A stretch of DNA of 64,000 nt from Pedobacter soli (GTDB lineage Bacteria; Bacteroidota; Bacteroidia; Sphingobacteriales; Sphingobacteriaceae), in contig NZ_FMZH01000014.1 in NCBI RefSeq assembly GCF_900101435.1, forward strand, positions 55,159-119,158, written 5' to 3'. How positions within the stretch are numbered: the stretch's first letter is position 1; the number at the start of each line of letters is the position of its first letter. The notes beneath the pieces are model-generated. The model had not been told where the DNA came from. It ran no database searches and saw only the letters and a program-made list of their open reading frames with translations. The translations under genes were made by a program, and so were the position numbers. This document shows positions 1-8,962 of this stretch, piece by piece.

Positions 1-1
1 T

Positions 2-124
2 GTGCAAAATGTATTTGTGGTTACCAAATATAAAGGACTCGATCCAGAAGTGGCTTCCGGTGTAGATAATAACATCTATCCAAGGCCCCGTGTATTTTCT
101 TTAGGCTTAAACCTTAATTACTAA
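2..124 (+). CDS. SusC-like TonB-dependent receptor, C-terminal end (partial)
   Basis: The first 40 codons of the window are open in this frame and end in TAA just before a SusD gene. The translation contains VFVVTKYKGLDPEV and ends PRVFSLGLNLNY, the usual last two beta-strands and terminal aromatic residue of a SusC-family outer-membrane TonB-dependent transporter. Only the tail is present; the barrel, plug and signal sequence lie upstream of the window. It is followed three bases later by susD, as expected for the SusC/SusD pair, and the galactanase and galactosidase downstream suggest it imports galacto-oligosaccharides. Confidence 0.85.
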   Translation: MQNVFVVTKYKGLDPEVASGVDNNIYPRPRVFSLGLNLNY

Positions 125-127
125 ACC

Positions 128-1759
128 ATGAACTGCTTTAACAAAAAATATATGAAACCGCGTGTTTTACAACTCTTCATACTTGCCTGCACAGCTGTAA
201 TTTTTACCACATCGTGCAACAAATTAGATTTGGTACCCACCAACGATTTAACGGCAGATAAGGTTTATACCAGTGCCGCAGGTTACAAACAGGCTTTAGC
301 CAAAGTGTATGGTGCTTTTGCGCTTACCGGAAATGCATCAGTAGGGCAGCCCGATATTCCTTCAGAAATTATTAAAGACGAAGGTAACTCAGATTTTTTA
401 CGCCTGTACTGGAATTTACAGGAATTAACCACCGATGAAGCGGTATGGTCGTGGAAAAATGATGCCGGTATTCAGGGCTTGCATGAATTAAGCTGGTCGT
501 CAATCAACTCGATCATCAATGGCCTGTATTACCGTTCTTTCTTCCAGATCACCTTGTGCAATGATTTTATCAACCAATCTTCTGATGATAACCTGAGTAA
601 AAGGGGAATAACAGGTGCTGATGCCGATCAGGTACGTAAATTCAGGGCTGAAGCGCGTTTTATCAGGGCTTACCAGTATGCTGTGCTGATGGATATTTAT
701 GGCAATCCGCCACTGGTAACCGAAACAACTGAAATTGGAGGAAAAGACCTGCCAAAGCAAATTCAGCGGAAAGATCTGTTTGTTTATGTAGAATCTGAAT
801 TAAAGGCCATAGAAAACGACCTTGCAGCACCCAAAGCCAATGAGTATGGCCGTGCAGATAGGGCTGCAGACTGGGCTTTGCTGAGCCGGATTTACCTGAA
901 TGCCGAGGTATATACCGGAACGGCGCGCTATACCGATGCCATTACCTATTGCAATAAAATTACTGCCGCAGGTTACACCCTTCATGGCAATTACCGCGAA
1001 TTAACCATTGCGGATAACCACTTAAATACCGATGAAAATATTTTTACCATTAATTATGATGGTACCAGTACCCAGAACTATGGGGGTACAACTTATTTAA
1101 TGCATGGTCCGGCAGGTGTGCCCGCTGATGTTTCAGGATCTAACGGTAACTGGGGTGGTTTACGCATTACCCAACAGTTTGTAAATCTATTTGCCGATAA
1201 ATCAGGTAATACCGATACCAGGGCACAATTTTACATGTCGGGGCAAAATATGGAAGTAAATGATCTTTATACTTCTACCGATGGCTATTCGAGCACCAAA
1301 TACCGGAACAAAACCCGTTCTGGCGGACCTGCACCACACCAGGATGTGGCTAAAGATTTTTCGGATATCGATTTTCCACTTTTCCGCCTGGGCGAAACCT
1401 ATTTAACTTATGCCGAAGCTGTTTTACGCGGTGGATCGGGTGGTAGTTTAGCAACTGCGTTAGATTATGTAAACAAATTGCGTACGAGGGCATACAATGG
1501 CAGCACAGCCGGTAACATTACTTCGAGTGCCTTAACCACCGATTTTATTCTTGATGAACGTGGACGGGAGCTTTGGTATGAGGCGGCCAGAAGGACCGAT
1601 TTGATCCGCTTTGGCAAATTTACTACCGCTGCCTACTTATGGGCCTGGAAAGGTGGGGTTAAAGCAGGTACGGCTGTAAACAGCAAGTATAACCTTTATC
1701 CATTGCCACCAACCGATCTTTCGGCCAATCCAAATTTACGTCAAAATACAGGTTATTAA
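128..1759 (+). CDS. SusD/RagB family glycan-binding lipoprotein (galactan locus)
   Basis: Surface lipoprotein that forms the lid of the SusC transporter and binds the oligosaccharide. The N-terminus has a hydrophobic signal ending in TTSC (Cys about residue 30), typical of lipoprotein signal peptidase II. The 543-residue length fits the family, as do the TPR-like helices in the first half and the C-terminal ERGRELWYEAARRTDLIRF, a SusD hallmark. A second in-frame ATG eight codons in (position 152) would give a shorter, more typical signal peptide and may be the true start. It lies three bases after the SusC stop and eleven before the next gene, so the genes are probably co-transcribed. Confidence 0.93.
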   Translation: MNCFNKKYMKPRVLQLFILACTAVIFTTSCNKLDLVPTNDLTADKVYTSAAGYKQALAKVYGAFALTGNASVGQPDIPSEIIKDEGNSDFLRLYWNLQELTTDEAVWSWKNDAGIQGLHELSWSSINSIINGLYYRSFFQITLCNDFINQSSDDNLSKRGITGADADQVRKFRAEARFIRAYQYAVLMDIYGNPPLVTETTEIGGKDLPKQIQRKDLFVYVESELKAIENDLAAPKANEYGRADRAADWALLSRIYLNAEVYTGTARYTDAITYCNKITAAGYTLHGNYRELTIADNHLNTDENIFTINYDGTSTQNYGGTTYLMHGPAGVPADVSGSNGNWGGLRITQQFVNLFADKSGNTDTRAQFYMSGQNMEVNDLYTSTDGYSSTKYRNKTRSGGPAPHQDVAKDFSDIDFPLFRLGETYLTYAEAVLRGGSGGSLATALDYVNKLRTRAYNGSTAGNITSSALTTDFILDERGRELWYEAARRTDLIRFGKFTTAAYLWAWKGGVKAGTAVNSKYNLYPLPPTDLSANPNLRQNTGY

Positions 1760-1770
1760 TTTTATATAGC

Positions 1771-2886
1771 ATGAAAACGATATTTAAGCCATTTTCTATT
1801 ATTTTTCTTTTCTGCAGCATTTTATCTGCCTGTAAAAAAGATGCGAGTACCAATGTGGTAACGCCTCCGGCTTCAGCTTCGCTGGCCTTTAAAAGCTCAG
1901 CAGGAGCGGTGGTTCTAACGGCTGCAAACGATGCCGAAAAGGTAATTACCTTTAGTTTTAAAGCTGCCAACTTCGGTGTAAGCATAACACCAACTTATTC
2001 TTTAGCTTTCGATCTGCCATCTGATACCAGTGGTGCCAATGCCTGGGGCAATGCCATAGAGGTAAAATTGCCGGCCGGAGCATTGGAAAAAGTTTATACA
2101 GGTGCCGATTTAAATGCATTGGCTGGTGTTCAGCTTAATTTACCTACAGGTGCGGTTAGCACTTTAGCGGTACGGTTAAAGGCCGAGGTTACACAAAATA
2201 CCGGGGTTGCCTCGAGCATTAAACCCATCTACTCGACCATTACTTTTACCGTAAATCCTTACAAAGCAACTGTCGAATATCCTGCGTTGCTGATTAGGGG
2301 CGGCAATTCATGGAAAACGCCTGAAGTGCGTACCAATGGGTTGATTTTAACCTCATCGAAATTCAATTCGAAATATGAGGGATACCTGAACCTGCCAAAT
2401 GCCGATGGATGGGGAGGTGACGGCTTTCAATTGGTATCCTCAAAAGAACCTGCAAAGGTTTATGGCTGGGGCACTTCGGCTACAACCATGAGCCTGGGCG
2501 GTGGCAATTTGTGGCTAACCCCTTCGCCAGCTTACATGAAAGTGAATGCCGATGTAGATGCTTTAACCATTTCTTACACGCCAGTTAAGTTTTTCATTTC
2601 TGGCGATGATAACGGATGGAGCACTTCATCAACCCCAATGGTGTACAATGCCGGTACCGGTAAATGGGTGGCGGCAAATGTAGCCTTAACTGCCGGAAAA
2701 ACCTTCGTTTTTACCTGTAATGGTGGTTACGATATCAGTTACAAAGTAGATGCAAGCGGAGCTCTGGTTTATGCAGGCGCACCAACCTGGGGCGGTATCA
2801 ATATTCCGGTAGCCAAAACAGGTGTATACACTGTTACTTTAGATTTAAGTGCAGGAGATGGAAATTATACCTATTCAGTAAAATAA
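1771..2886 (+). CDS. SusE/SusF-like outer-membrane glycan-binding lipoprotein
   Basis: A 371-residue protein with a lipoprotein signal (lipobox ILSAC, Cys 21). The N-terminal part resembles the Ig-like SusE domain, and the C-terminal part (about residues 265-371, starting near FFISGDDNGWSTSSTPM) resembles the starch-binding-like modules of SusE/SusF, with W residues that would contact sugar. Its place directly after susD and before a secreted endo-galactanase is the usual slot for a surface glycan-binding protein. The ligand is inferred from the neighbouring enzymes to be beta-1,4-galactan; nothing in the sequence proves that. Confidence 0.82.
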   Translation: MKTIFKPFSIIFLFCSILSACKKDASTNVVTPPASASLAFKSSAGAVVLTAANDAEKVITFSFKAANFGVSITPTYSLAFDLPSDTSGANAWGNAIEVKLPAGALEKVYTGADLNALAGVQLNLPTGAVSTLAVRLKAEVTQNTGVASSIKPIYSTITFTVNPYKATVEYPALLIRGGNSWKTPEVRTNGLILTSSKFNSKYEGYLNLPNADGWGGDGFQLVSSKEPAKVYGWGTSATTMSLGGGNLWLTPSPAYMKVNADVDALTISYTPVKFFISGDDNGWSTSSTPMVYNAGTGKWVAANVALTAGKTFVFTCNGGYDISYKVDASGALVYAGAPTWGGINIPVAKTGVYTVTLDLSAGDGNYTYSVK

Positions 2887-2887
2887 A

Positions 2888-3952
2888 ATGATTATGTTAA
2901 CCATAAAAAATATAAAACGCATGAAATGTTTTGCACTAATTGCTTTGTTAATTACGGCCAATGTGAGCTGCAAAAAAAATGTTAAAGGTGAAACGCAGCT
3001 TTATCCTGCACCCGATCCGGTGGGTACTTATGCCAAAGGTGCCGATGTAAGCTGGATTACCGAAATGGAAGCTGCAGGTAAAAAGTTTTACAACAACGCC
3101 GGCGAACAGCAAGATATTTTTAAAATATTGAAAGATAAGGGGATGAATACCATCCGTTTACGGGTTTGGGTAAATCCTTCATCGGGTTATTGCAATACGG
3201 CAGATGTATTGGCTAAGGCTAAGCGCGCACAAGCTGCCAATATGCGTTTGCTGATCGATTTTCACTATAGCGATTCGTGGGCCGATCCTGGTCAGCAGAA
3301 TAAGCCTGCCGCCTGGGCGAATCAGGATTTTGCTACCTTAAAAACTTCGGTATACAACCATACCGTAGAGGTATTAACGGTTTTAAAAAACAATAAAATT
3401 GTGCCGGAATGGGTACAGGTGGGCAACGAAACCAATAATGGCATGTTGTGGAATGACGGGAAAGCCTCAGTAAATATGAAAAACTTTGCCGATCTGGTAC
3501 TATCCGGCTACAATGGCGTTAAAGCGGTTGATCCGACCACTAAGGTAGTGGTGCATATTTCCAATGGTTATGATAACGGCTTGTTCCGCTGGATTTTCGA
3601 TGGATTGAAAAACAATGGAGCCAAATGGGATGTAATTGGTATGTCGATGTATCCTTCGGCAAGCGACTGGGCTGCAAAAAATACACAGTGTTTAGCCAAC
3701 ATGAATGATATGATTTCGCGTTACGGTTCAGAAATAATGATTTGCGAACTGGGGATGCCGGTTAGTGACGCTGCTGCCTGCAGGGATTTTATTAAAGATT
3801 TGATGGCGAAGAATAAGTCGTTGCCAAACAATAAAGGCCTTGGCGTTTTCTACTGGGAGCCACAATCTTACAACAGCTGGAAAGATTATAAGTTAGGCGC
3901 TTTTGATGATTCGGGCAAACCAACAGTTGCCATGGATGCCTTTTTACCCTAA
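2888..3952 (+). CDS. GH53 endo-beta-1,4-galactanase, lipoprotein
   Basis: Family GH53 arabinogalactan endo-beta-1,4-galactanase, which cuts the beta-1,4-galactan side chains of pectin. Visible motifs: RLRVWVNPSSGYC, DFHYSDSWADPGQQ, the acid/base VGNETNNGMLW (Glu 181 from the first ATG) and the nucleophile MICELGMP (Glu 287). The signal peptide ends in VSC, so it is probably surface-anchored. Three in-frame ATGs sit at the front (2888, 2894, 2921); the one at 2921 (MKCFALIALL) gives the neatest signal peptide. It starts one base after the SusE/F gene and is followed by a GH2 beta-galactosidase, which would finish degradation of the released galacto-oligosaccharides. Confidence 0.93.
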   Translation: MIMLTIKNIKRMKCFALIALLITANVSCKKNVKGETQLYPAPDPVGTYAKGADVSWITEMEAAGKKFYNNAGEQQDIFKILKDKGMNTIRLRVWVNPSSGYCNTADVLAKAKRAQAANMRLLIDFHYSDSWADPGQQNKPAAWANQDFATLKTSVYNHTVEVLTVLKNNKIVPEWVQVGNETNNGMLWNDGKASVNMKNFADLVLSGYNGVKAVDPTTKVVVHISNGYDNGLFRWIFDGLKNNGAKWDVIGMSMYPSASDWAAKNTQCLANMNDMISRYGSEIMICELGMPVSDAAACRDFIKDLMAKNKSLPNNKGLGVFYWEPQSYNSWKDYKLGAFDDSGKPTVAMDAFLP

Positions 3953-3971
3953 TATGCTGTTGGTATGATGT

Positions 3972-3996
3972 TGGTCCGGATTTGTAATCCGGACCA
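3972..3996. other. Perfect intercistronic hairpin between GH53 and GH2 genes
   Basis: Ten-base perfect inverted repeat TGGTCCGGAT / ATCCGGACCA with a five-base loop, in the 99-bp gap between two genes of the galactan locus. There is no T-run after it, so it is not a classical intrinsic terminator. It may be an mRNA-stabilising or processing hairpin, or a small palindromic repeat. Confidence 0.6.
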
Positions 3997-4051
3997 GTTA
4001 AATCCCGACTAATGAAGATCATCTATTTATTATAAGTAATCATTTCTATAC

Positions 4052-6481
4052 ATGTCCCTATTTAGAAAAATATTTTTTACCGTTTTAGCGCTTAACCTTT
4101 TTTACTTTAATGCTGTTGCCCAACGAACAGAAGTACTGTTAGATGAAGGCTGGAAGTTTTCGAAAGGGAGTTTTCCTGCCGCTATTGAACCTGGTTTTAA
4201 CGATACACGCTGGGAAACCGTAACGGTACCGCACGATTGGGCCATTAGTGGTCCCTTTGATAAGGAAATTGATAAGCAGGTAACTGCCATTATGCAGAAT
4301 AATGAAACCAAGGCCACCGAAAAAACCGGTAGAACCGGGGCTTTGCCCTATATTGGCGAAGGATGGTACCGGAAGAATCTGAATCTGCCTGTAATTCAAT
4401 CCAATCAAAAAGTTTTATTGCAGCTTGATGGTGCCATGAGTGAACCCCGTGTTTACCTGAATGGGAAACTGGTAGGGCAGTGGAACTACGGTTACAACTA
4501 CTTTTATATCGATATTACCAATGCGCTAAGGGCGAAGGATAATGTGCTGGCGATCCAATTGCAGAATAAACCTAAATCTTCGCGTTGGTATCCCGGGGCA
4601 GGTTTATACCGTAATGTGCATATCATTATTAAAGACAATAAAAGTATCGATCAATGGGGAATTACCATTACTACACCGCTTATAAAAAAAGAATTTGCCA
4701 AGGTTAACCTCAAAACCAGATTCACCGGCAAAGGATTAAAACTGGTGACAAGGATTTTAGACAGTTTAGGTCATCAGGTGGCGGTAGATACGGCAAAATC
4801 AATTTTTGGTAGCGAAGCAGATCAAAATATAGCGGTACAAAATCCACATCTGTGGAGCCCTGAAAATCCTTATCTCTACGCTGCCGTTTCAACCCTTTAC
4901 GAAGGAAATATACCAAAAGATGTAGTGCGCACCCGTTTTGGGATCAGGGAAATAAAATACACTGCAGGTACGGGTTTTAGTCTGAACGGTCAGGTGCGCA
5001 AGTTTAAGGGGGTTTGCTTGCACCACGATCTAGGTCCATTGGGAACGGCGATTAATACAGCGGCGCTGAAAAGACAACTTACCATTTTAAAAGAGATGGG
5101 CTGCGATGCCATCAGAAGCGCGCACAACATGCCTTCGCCCGAGCAGCTGGAGCTTTGTGATGAAATGGGTTTTATGTTCCTGGCAGAAAGTTTTGATGAA
5201 TGGGCAAAAGCCAAGGTCGAAAATGGCTATCACCTGTATTTCGATACCGATGCAGAAAAGGATGTCGTGAATCTTGTACAGGCCAATAAAAACCATCCCT
5301 GCATTGTGATGTGGAGTTCAGGAAATGAAGTGCCCGATCAGTTTGGCGCCGAGGGGGTAAAAAGAGCAAAATGGTTACAGGAAATCTTTCACCGCGAAGA
5401 TCCAACTAGGCCGGTAACTGTTGGGATGGATCAGGTTAAGGCCACCATGCAATCGGGTTTCGGCGCATTGTTGGATATTCCGGGATTAAATTACCGCGTA
5501 CATTTGTATGAGGAGGCCAATAAGGCTTTTCCGCAGGGTTTTATCCTTGGTTCAGAAACCGCTTCAACTGTAAGTTCGAGAGGCATATACAAATTCCCGG
5601 TAGAAAAAGGAGCAGATAAGCAATACCCTGATTTTCAGTCTTCTTCATACGATATGGAATACTGCAGCTGGTCTAACCTGCCTGATGATGATTTTGTGCT
5701 GCAGGACGATAAGCCATGGGTAATTGGCGAATTTGTTTGGACAGGTTTCGATTATCTCGGTGAGCCTACACCTTACGATACCAGCTGGCCATCAAGAAGC
5801 TCTTATTTCGGGATTTCTGACCTTGCGGGTTTACCTAAAGATCGCTATTATTTGTACAGGAGCCGCTGGAATAAAACCAAACCAACTTTACATTTATTGC
5901 CACATTGGAACTGGGAGGGTAGAACCGGGCAAACTACACCAGTTTTTGTGTACACCAGTTACGATAGCGCCGAATTATTCTTAAACGGTAAAAGTTTGGG
6001 CATTCGAAAAAAAGATAAATCGTCGCCTCAAAACCGTTACCGTTTAATGTGGATGGATGTTAAATACGAACCCGGTACTTTAAAAGTTGTGGCATTCGAT
6101 AGCCAGGGCAAGCCAGTAGCCGAAGAACAGATTATCACAGCAGGCAAACCTGCTAAAATTGTGCTTAGTGCTGACCGGAAGGAAATTATGGCAGATGGTA
6201 AGGATTTATCTTTCGTAACCGTTTCGGTGGTAGATAAGGATGGAAATCCATGTCCTACGGCAACTGATCAGTTAAATTTTGAGGTAAGCGGTTCAGGTAA
6301 GTTTAGGGCCGTATGTAATGGCGATGCCACTTCGCTCGAATCGTTTGTAAAGCCTACCATGAAACTTTTTAGTGGTAAACTGGTGGTTGTAGTACAAGCT
6401 GATAAAAAAGCTGGGGAGATAAAACTGAAAGTAAGTGGTAAAGGTTTAAAATCGGCACAGGTTGAAATGCTGGCTAAATAA
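4052..6481 (+). CDS. GH2 beta-galactosidase, secreted
   Basis: An 809-residue glycoside hydrolase family 2 enzyme with a cleavable signal peptide (…NAVAQ). Domain order: jelly-roll sugar-binding domain with the GDWAISGPFD-like start (PHDWAISGPF) and GWYRK, an Ig-like domain, the TIM barrel, then C-terminal DUF4982-like and Ig-like domains. The acid/base lies in SGNEVPDQ (Glu 426) and the nucleophile in VIGEFVWTGFDY (Glu 560). Likely a periplasmic beta-galactosidase acting on oligosaccharides from the GH53 enzyme. GH2 enzymes of this architecture can also be beta-glucuronidases or other activities; the galactanase next to it is the main reason for the galactosidase call. Confidence 0.9.
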   Translation: MSLFRKIFFTVLALNLFYFNAVAQRTEVLLDEGWKFSKGSFPAAIEPGFNDTRWETVTVPHDWAISGPFDKEIDKQVTAIMQNNETKATEKTGRTGALPYIGEGWYRKNLNLPVIQSNQKVLLQLDGAMSEPRVYLNGKLVGQWNYGYNYFYIDITNALRAKDNVLAIQLQNKPKSSRWYPGAGLYRNVHIIIKDNKSIDQWGITITTPLIKKEFAKVNLKTRFTGKGLKLVTRILDSLGHQVAVDTAKSIFGSEADQNIAVQNPHLWSPENPYLYAAVSTLYEGNIPKDVVRTRFGIREIKYTAGTGFSLNGQVRKFKGVCLHHDLGPLGTAINTAALKRQLTILKEMGCDAIRSAHNMPSPEQLELCDEMGFMFLAESFDEWAKAKVENGYHLYFDTDAEKDVVNLVQANKNHPCIVMWSSGNEVPDQFGAEGVKRAKWLQEIFHREDPTRPVTVGMDQVKATMQSGFGALLDIPGLNYRVHLYEEANKAFPQGFILGSETASTVSSRGIYKFPVEKGADKQYPDFQSSSYDMEYCSWSNLPDDDFVLQDDKPWVIGEFVWTGFDYLGEPTPYDTSWPSRSSYFGISDLAGLPKDRYYLYRSRWNKTKPTLHLLPHWNWEGRTGQTTPVFVYTSYDSAELFLNGKSLGIRKKDKSSPQNRYRLMWMDVKYEPGTLKVVAFDSQGKPVAEEQIITAGKPAKIVLSADRKEIMADGKDLSFVTVSVVDKDGNPCPTATDQLNFEVSGSGKFRAVCNGDATSLESFVKPTMKLFSGKLVVVVQADKKAGEIKLKVSGKGLKSAQVEMLAK

Positions 6482-6580
6482 TTTTAGCCCAGGTAGCATA
6501 CTGGCTTTTTTGAATAATAATTACTAAACCAAAAGTTTAACCGGCCATTTGTGTTAAATACCGCTAAAACTGAAAGTTTT

Positions 6581-6612
6581 AAAAGGCTGCAGCATTTTGC
6601 TGTGGCCTTTTA
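6581..6612 (+). terminator. Hairpin terminator after the galactan locus
   Basis: Stem AAAAGGC..CAGCA / TGCTG..GCCTTTT about 100 bp after the GH2 stop, with A-run and T-run flanks, so it could terminate in either direction. The rest of 6482-6780 holds no gene that I can see. Confidence 0.6.
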
Positions 6613-6780
6613 AATTTCCCTTCAATTGTAAAAATAAACATACCACACAATTTCTGCTGCATTATAGGGTTTAATGGTAAAGGTTTTTATGCAAAAAGTT
6701 GAATGTATAGGTACTGTTACAATTCACCACCATTCAGATAATTTTTTAAATTAGCATATATTAACAAACCTGATCAGCTT

Positions 6781-7071
6781 ATGGAAAAACTTAAAGAAGA
6801 AACCAAAATCAAAGCTTTCTTAAGCAAGATAAAAACAGAGTGGCCTGGAATAGTGGAGCGCTTTGAGTTTAAAACAAAAAGTGTAATCTACGTACATTTA
6901 AAAGAGGGCGTATCCAGTATCGATTTTCTGGGTAAACTTTCGAGGCAGGTTGAACGTTTTGTCGATTTTACCATGCCAATTATCCTTTATCACATCGAAA
7001 GTGATGGTATGAATTTAAGATCACATCCAATTAACTGGTATTCATCTATTGCACAAAGAAATAGTCAATAA
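6781..7071 (+). CDS. Conserved-looking hypothetical protein, 96 aa
   Basis: Small, soluble, charged protein with no signal peptide or membrane segment. It has a run of alternating polar and hydrophobic residues (KTKSVIYVHLKEGVSSIDFL) that suggests a small alpha/beta fold. I do not recognise the family. Codon use is like its neighbours and the ORF has a clear ATG about nine bases after an A-rich stretch, so it is probably real. It stands alone between a terminator-like hairpin and the cold-shock gene, in the same orientation. Confidence 0.6.
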   Translation: MEKLKEETKIKAFLSKIKTEWPGIVERFEFKTKSVIYVHLKEGVSSIDFLGKLSRQVERFVDFTMPIILYHIESDGMNLRSHPINWYSSIAQRNSQ

Positions 7072-7155
7072 AGTGGTTTTTGTGCCTGCTTAAAGCATAT
7101 TTAACGGTCAAAGTGTAAAGTTAAACGGAATAGTTGTAAAACTTTTTTTCCATTA

Positions 7156-7183
7156 TTGTCAAATTTATTTGCCTGTAATTTTG
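7156..7183 (+). promoter_or_regulatory. Bacteroidota-type promoter of the cold-shock gene
   Basis: TTG at 7156-7158, a 17-base spacer, then TAATTTTG (7176-7183), matching the Bacteroidota TTG-N17-23-TAnnTTTG consensus. It would start transcription near 7190 and give a leader of about 50 bases before the ATG at 7239. Confidence 0.55.
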
Positions 7184-7238
7184 GTTTTTGGGTTTTAATC
7201 CTATTTTTGGGTCTTTAAATTTAAAAACATCCAGTATA

Positions 7239-7427
7239 ATGAAAAACGGAACAGTAAAATTTTTTAACTCAGAAAAAGGCTTCGGCTTTATTAAAGAAGA
7301 AGGCGGAACTGAGATTTTTGTGCATGCATCAGGCCTGATTGACGAAATCAGAGAAAATGATACAGTTGAATACGATGTTCAAGAAGGCAAAAAAGGCCTT
7401 AATGCAGTGAAAGTAAGAGTTGTTTAA
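7239..7427 (+). CDS. Cold-shock domain protein (CspA family)
   Basis: A 62-residue single-domain OB-fold nucleic-acid-binding protein. It starts MKNGTVKFFN and carries the RNP1 motif KGFGFI and the RNP2 motif IFVHAS, both used to bind single-stranded RNA or DNA. An upstream in-frame ATG at 7188 exists, but the family start at 7239 fits the normal length and leaves room for the promoter at 7156-7183. It is monocistronic, with a clear intrinsic terminator after it. Such proteins act as RNA chaperones and are often, though not always, cold-induced. Confidence 0.93.
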   Translation: MKNGTVKFFNSEKGFGFIKEEGGTEIFVHASGLIDEIRENDTVEYDVQEGKKGLNAVKVRVV

Positions 7428-7449
7428 TTCTTCCCCTAAAAAGATTTTG

Positions 7450-7474
7450 AGCAGGATTTAGTCCTGCTTTTTTT
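7450..7474 (+). terminator. Rho-independent terminator after the cold-shock gene
   Basis: Perfect seven-base stem AGCAGGA / TCCTGCT with a five-base loop, followed at once by a run of T. It sits 23 bases after the stop codon. Confidence 0.9.
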
Positions 7475-7773
7475 ATGCCTTATTTTTGGGTTTTGACTTC
7501 TTCCTGCCCAATTAAACGGAAATTAAACCTACAATAATATCGTTCAGAAAATGAACAGCGTTCGTTGAAAAAATTTCAGGCTCATTTCTAGTGAATTACC
7601 TTTTTTAACACTTTAGCGAAGCTTTTACATAGTTGTTTTCTGGATTGGATTTTTATTTTTGTTATTGTCGATACAGTCGGCCGGAACCAGAAAACTACTT
7701 ATTTTTGCAACTTTCTATTTTTTCAGTATCTACGCCCGCTACACACAATAAACGTCTGGATGAAGGCACTTTT

Positions 7774-8373
7774 ATGGCAGCAGCACAGTTTGTAATGGCA
7801 CTTAACTTTGCCGCTGAATTTGAACTGCTAAGCCTTTCGGCCATGAATGTGCAGGCGACCGCTAAAAAGGGTGGATTGGTATTTGTGCGAAATGGAAAAC
7901 TGAAAATGCATCCCGAAATTTACGATCACCTTTCGCTCATTTCCATTTCTTCTATTTGTGCTTCGAGCGTATATGTTCATGGACTTGATAAGATTTCAAC
8001 AGAAATTATACACCTGCCATACAGCGATGGTTTGTTGGATGTGAAAGGAGCAGAAGAAGATTATATGTCGTTTAAGCGCTTATGTAGTCCCATTTGCAGA
8101 TTCTTCTTGCTTCATCCTAAGAAAGTGCAGTGGTCGGCAATTCTGGCTGCATTCAGGTTCTTTTTAATGGATGGTGTTTGGGAAGTAGTTGGCTTTGTAG
8201 CTAAGGCCATTCATCAGGCCGATGCTGATGTGTGCTCGTGTGCACAACTTTTAGATGAAATGCAAAAACAGGATTGGTATCCCGGTTTTGCTGCAAACCT
8301 CCAAAATTTTCACCAATCCAGATATCCGTTAAGCAAGCAGGGTTTAACTGCTGAACTTCCTGAGATGGCTTAA
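7774..8373 (+). CDS. Hypothetical protein, about 199 aa
   Basis: The open frame extends up to 7633, but the segment before 7774 is AT-rich, low in coding character, and contains a TATTTTTG promoter-like box at 7700-7707, so the ATG at 7774 (MAAAQFVMALNF) is the more likely start. The protein is helix-rich with several Cys residues (ISSICASSV, LCSPIC, DVCSCAQL) and no clear signal peptide. I do not recognise a family. It stands alone and is convergent with the next gene. If the longer start were right, the protein would have 246 residues. Confidence 0.5.
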   Translation: MAAAQFVMALNFAAEFELLSLSAMNVQATAKKGGLVFVRNGKLKMHPEIYDHLSLISISSICASSVYVHGLDKISTEIIHLPYSDGLLDVKGAEEDYMSFKRLCSPICRFFLLHPKKVQWSAILAAFRFFLMDGVWEVVGFVAKAIHQADADVCSCAQLLDEMQKQDWYPGFAANLQNFHQSRYPLSKQGLTAELPEMA

Positions 8374-8380
8374 AACGGAT

Positions 8381-8740
8381 CTACTTCAGATAATTTTCGA
8401 GCATTTCAACAATAGGACCATCAATAGTCCTGTTGCCCATATTATTTAGCTTTTGCTGAGAAGAATTGTGTTTTTCGATGTATGTAGCTTCGGTTTTGTT
8501 GAATTTTAGATAACCTTGCTCAAAATAGCGCTCCTCAATTTCCGATGAAGAATCGAGCGAACGGAACCATAATTTGATCAATGAACCTGTCATTTTATCA
8601 AAGTACAGCCAGTGGTAAGTTGTTTCTGCATCTGCATTTGGAGGTAAATCAAGACGTTGTATTTCCAGTATAATTGTTTCTGAATTTTGGAAGAAGTATA
8701 AAACCCTGTATTTAGCCGACATGCGGCAAAAATAAGACAT
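8381..8740 (-). CDS. Hypothetical protein, 119 aa
   Basis: Small soluble protein with strand-rich sequence such as KYRVLYFFQNSETIILEI and TTYHWLYFDKMTGSLIKLW, ending in a helical segment. No family recognised. The first ATG gives MSYFCRMSAKYRV; an alternative ATG six codons later (MSAKYRVLYF) looks more natural. It ends seven bases from the convergent gene at 7774-8373. Confidence 0.5.
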   Translation of the reverse strand: MSYFCRMSAKYRVLYFFQNSETIILEIQRLDLPPNADAETTYHWLYFDKMTGSLIKLWFRSLDSSSEIEERYFEQGYLKFNKTEATYIEKHNSSQQKLNNMGNRTIDGPIVEMLENYLK

Positions 8741-8817
8741 AATTTTTGATCAGAAAAGGGAATTATGTTGTTTAGATTGAATTAAGATTAATACGTTAAT
8801 TGTATAAAAATACAGAT

Positions 8818-8834
8818 CGCCTGGTAATCAGGCG
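8818..8834 (-). terminator. Possible hairpin terminator downstream of the Mo-cofactor operon
   Basis: CGCCTG / CAGGCG inverted repeat with a five-base loop. Read on the minus strand it is followed by a short T-rich stretch (GTATTTTTAT). It lies about 130 bp past the last gene of the operon, beyond the palindromic repeat. Weak call. Confidence 0.3.
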
Positions 8835-8850
8835 GGTACTTCTAGCAAAT

Positions 8851-8935
8851 CGTCATTCCCGAGCAAACGGGAATCTTAAAGCGAGTGAGGGATGTATCCA
8901 AAGCATTAGGATTCCCAGTCAAGCTGGGAATGACG
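8851..8935. repeat. Palindromic interspersed repeat with CGTCATTCCC ends
   Basis: An 85-bp element bounded by CGTCATTCCC and its exact reverse complement GGGAATGACG. It contains two inner hairpin arms (TCCCGAGCAAACGGGA and TTCCCAGTCAAGCTGGGAA). It lies between two minus-strand genes and has no coding capacity. No target-site duplication is obvious. It resembles the REP/MITE-like repeats scattered through Bacteroidota genomes, and its CGTCAT/ATGACG ends match those of the element at 59057-59138. Confidence 0.75.
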
Positions 8936-8962
8936 GATTTTCTTTAGACAATCTTTTCTAGC

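Noticed and set aside
7633..7773. Longer N-terminus for the hypothetical gene ending at 8373
   Set aside because: The segment is T-rich, contains promoter-like boxes and has atypical composition for coding sequence.
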